Shown one piece after another: positions 62,689-64,000 of a stretch of 64,000 bases of DNA. The translations under genes were made by a program, and so were the position numbers. The DNA comes from an uncultured Clostridia bacterium (GTDB lineage: Bacteria; Bacillota; Clostridia; Christensenellales; Borkfalkiaceae), in contig CALVTL010000005.1 of NCBI GenBank assembly GCA_944362555.1, positions 1-64,000 of the forward strand, written 5' to 3'. How positions within the stretch are numbered: the first letter of the stretch is position 1; each line of letters starts with the position of its first letter. Under the pieces are notes generated by a model. It worked only from the letters and a program-made list of their open reading frames with translations, made no database searches and was not told where the DNA came from.

Positions 62689-64000
62689 ATGCAAAAAACG
62701 ATCAACTGCGCAACGTTCCGCAAGATGGTGCTCGTGGGCGCGAAGATGCTGGAAAATAACAGGGCAAAGGTGGACGCACTCAACGTGTTCCCCGTTCCGG
62801 ACGGCGACACGGGTACCAATATGTCGCTCACCATGCAGTCGGCGGTCAAGGAACTCTCCGCCGTCGCCTCCAACAGCTTCCCCGAAGTGTGCGACCACGT
62901 CTCCAAAGGTGCCCTGCGCGGTGCGCGCGGCAATTCGGGCGTCATCCTGTCGCAGATCTTCCGCGGCATCTGCTCCGTTCTGCACGACAGCAAGCCCGAG
63001 GTGGACACCAAGACGTTTGCAAAAGCCATGGAGGCGGGTACCAAAGTTGCCTATAACGCCGTCTCCATCCCCAAGGAGGGCACCATCCTCACCGTCGTGA
63101 GAATGATGAGCGAATTCGCCGTGAAGATGGCGGGAAAATACAAGGATTTCGAGACCTTCCTGCCCGCCGTCATCGAGGAGGGGGACAGGGCGCTCGCACA
63201 GACCCCCGAACTTCTGCCCGTGCTCAAAAAAGCGGGCGTCGTGGACTCGGGCGGCGTGGGACTTATGACCATCATGCGCGGCTTCCTGTCCGCGCTCATG
63301 GGCGATGAGATCGTCTCCGACGTGCAGACGGAGGCGGCGGCTCCCTCTTCCGAGGCGGATTTCGGCGACAATTCCGACATCATCAACATGGACCTCGGCG
63401 AGATCCAGTTCGCCTACTGCACGGAATTCTTCATCATCAATCTGAAAAAGAGCACCACCCTTGCCGACATCGACAAGCTGCGCGAGAACCTGATGGGCAT
63501 CGGCGACTCCGTCATCTGCATCGGGGACCTGGAGATGGTCAAGGTGCACGTTCACACCAACAGCCCGGGCGTCGCGCTCACCTATGCGCTGGAGCTGGGC
63601 GAACTCGACCGCCCCAAGATCGAGAATATGCTCGAACAGAACCGCCAGCTCAAAGCCAAGCGGGAGGCGGAAAAGAAGGAGCAGGGGATGCTCGCCGTCT
63701 GCGCGGGCGAGGGCATCTCGGAGATCTTCAAGGATCTGTTTGTCGACCGCGTCATCGAGGGCGGTCAGACGATGAACCCCTCCGCGTCCGACATCGCCAC
63801 GGCGGTGCAGAAGATCAACGCGGACAACGTGTTCGTATTCCCCAACAACAAAAATATCGTGCTGGCGGCGGAACAGGCAAAGGCGCTCGTCGAAAACCGC
63901 ACCATCCACGTCATTCCCACCAAAAACGTGCCGCAGGGCTTTGCCGCCGCGCTCGCGTTCAGCCCCGAGGCGACCGTTGAAGAGAACAAGGCGAACATGA
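62689..64000 (+). CDS. fakA: fatty acid kinase catalytic subunit FakA (DAK family), 3' truncated by window edge
   Basis: 437 complete codons are visible and the frame is open at base 64000. The N-terminal DhaK-like ATP-binding domain has NVFPVPDGDTGTNMSLTM (metal-binding aspartates) and GALRGARGNSGVILSQIFRG. A middle domain (about 210 onwards) and the start of the C-terminal DegV-partner domain follow. With FakB proteins it phosphorylates exogenous fatty acids for phospholipid synthesis. GGGAGAG lies before ATG 62689. Predicted partners FakB and PlsX are not in this window. Confidence 0.95.
   Translation, partial: MQKTINCATFRKMVLVGAKMLENNRAKVDALNVFPVPDGDTGTNMSLTMQSAVKELSAVASNSFPEVCDHVSKGALRGARGNSGVILSQIFRGICSVLHDSKPEVDTKTFAKAMEAGTKVAYNAVSIPKEGTILTVVRMMSEFAVKMAGKYKDFETFLPAVIEEGDRALAQTPELLPVLKKAGVVDSGGVGLMTIMRGFLSALMGDEIVSDVQTEAAAPSSEADFGDNSDIINMDLGEIQFAYCTEFFIINLKKSTTLADIDKLRENLMGIGDSVICIGDLEMVKVHVHTNSPGVALTYALELGELDRPKIENMLEQNRQLKAKREAEKKEQGMLAVCAGEGISEIFKDLFVDRVIEGGQTMNPSASDIATAVQKINADNVFVFPNNKNIVLAAEQAKALVENRTIHVIPTKNVPQGFAAALAFSPEATVEENKANM

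Noticed and set aside
62602..63909. Long minus-strand ORF (435 codons) opposite fakA
   Set aside because: The plus strand encodes a clear FakA across the same bases. The minus-strand translation is His/Asp/Arg-rich with no family pattern, typical of a GC-rich shadow frame.

Overview
The window is 64 kb of a GC-rich bacterial chromosome. Gene order and gene content point to an endospore-lineage Firmicute (Bacillota), most likely an uncultured Clostridia member. The evidence is: (i) a Bacillus/Clostridium-type block yicC-gmk-rpoZ-priA-def-fmt-rsmB-rlmN-rpe-thiN-(spoVM)-rpmB-asp23-fakA at 51.5-64 kb; (ii) ftsK/rimO/pgsA/cinA/recA at 0-6.7 kb; (iii) pta-ackA-yceD-rpmF; (iv) uvrC...hprK; (v) a ylxY-like gene next to an M16 peptidase gene; (vi) zinc-ribbon forms of L28, L31 and L32; (vii) a 22-codon spoVM-like gene. 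Placing it nearer to Christensenellales or similar gut Clostridia is inference only. No rRNA, tRNA, CRISPR array or transposase was seen.

Layout. 1-8.7 kb (+): ftsK (5' cut by the window edge), rimO, pgsA, cinA, recA, nadE. 8.7-9.1 kb: a lone 74-residue membrane peptide gene with its own promoter and terminator. 9.1-12.7 kb (-): a visibly AT-richer TIR-domain gene, a metallophosphoesterase and HAD pair, and a zinc-less MDR oxidoreductase. 12.8-19.6 kb (+): rpmE, a fused yqhQ-prmC, prfA, an aminotransferase, a small P-loop protein, thrC. 19.6-20.8 kb (-): tmcAL. 20.9-25.7 kb (+): pta-ackA, yceD-rpmF, a membrane protein, a flavin reductase-rubredoxin fusion. 25.7-28.9 kb (+): a copper module, csoR and copA, with a CopZ-like chaperone fused in frame to CopA. 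29-30 kb: a lipoprotein (-) and an ArsR regulator (+). 30.2-41.6 kb (+): uvrC, HAD, hprK, U32 peptidase, mutS2, ylxY-like, M16 peptidase, deoxyinosine glycosylase, alkD, then acpP. 42-43.3 kb (-): two-subunit class I fumarase. 43.4-51.4 kb (+): CPBP protease, rlmH, M14 peptidase, tadA, iron-sulfur flavoprotein, pcrA, ligA. 51.5-64 kb: the conserved yicC to fakA block, with a dipeptidase inserted after spoVM and rpmB on the opposite strand.

How the genes work together. The content is mostly core housekeeping: chromosome segregation and repair (FtsK, RecA, UvrC, MutS2, PcrA, LigA, PriA, AlkD, deoxyinosine glycosylase), translation and RNA modification (RimO, PrmC with its substrate RF1, TmcAL, RlmH, TadA, Def, Fmt, RsmB, RlmN, L28, L31, L32), acetate fermentation (Pta-AckA), fatty-acid supply (AcpP, FakA) and copper efflux (CsoR-CopA/CopZ). 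Tight ATGA/GTGA overlaps show translational coupling in many places.

Most notable. (1) At least five genes (yceD, uvrC, the fumarase alpha gene, the CPBP protease gene, pcrA) have a strong sigma-A-type promoter whose -10 box lies only 6-11 nt before the start codon with no Shine-Dalgarno sequence, so they look leaderless, while neighbours have ordinary leaders. (2) A TIR domain is fused to a guanylate-kinase-like domain with a ruined P-loop, in an AT-rich, probably acquired gene. (3) A 22-codon spoVM-like gene sits directly behind thiN, followed by a 14-bp tandem duplication of the next gene's start. (4) CopA carries an internal Shine-Dalgarno and ATG that could make a free CopZ. (5) YqhQ and PrmC form one polypeptide. 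(6) A 126-bp tandem repeat lies between priA and def.
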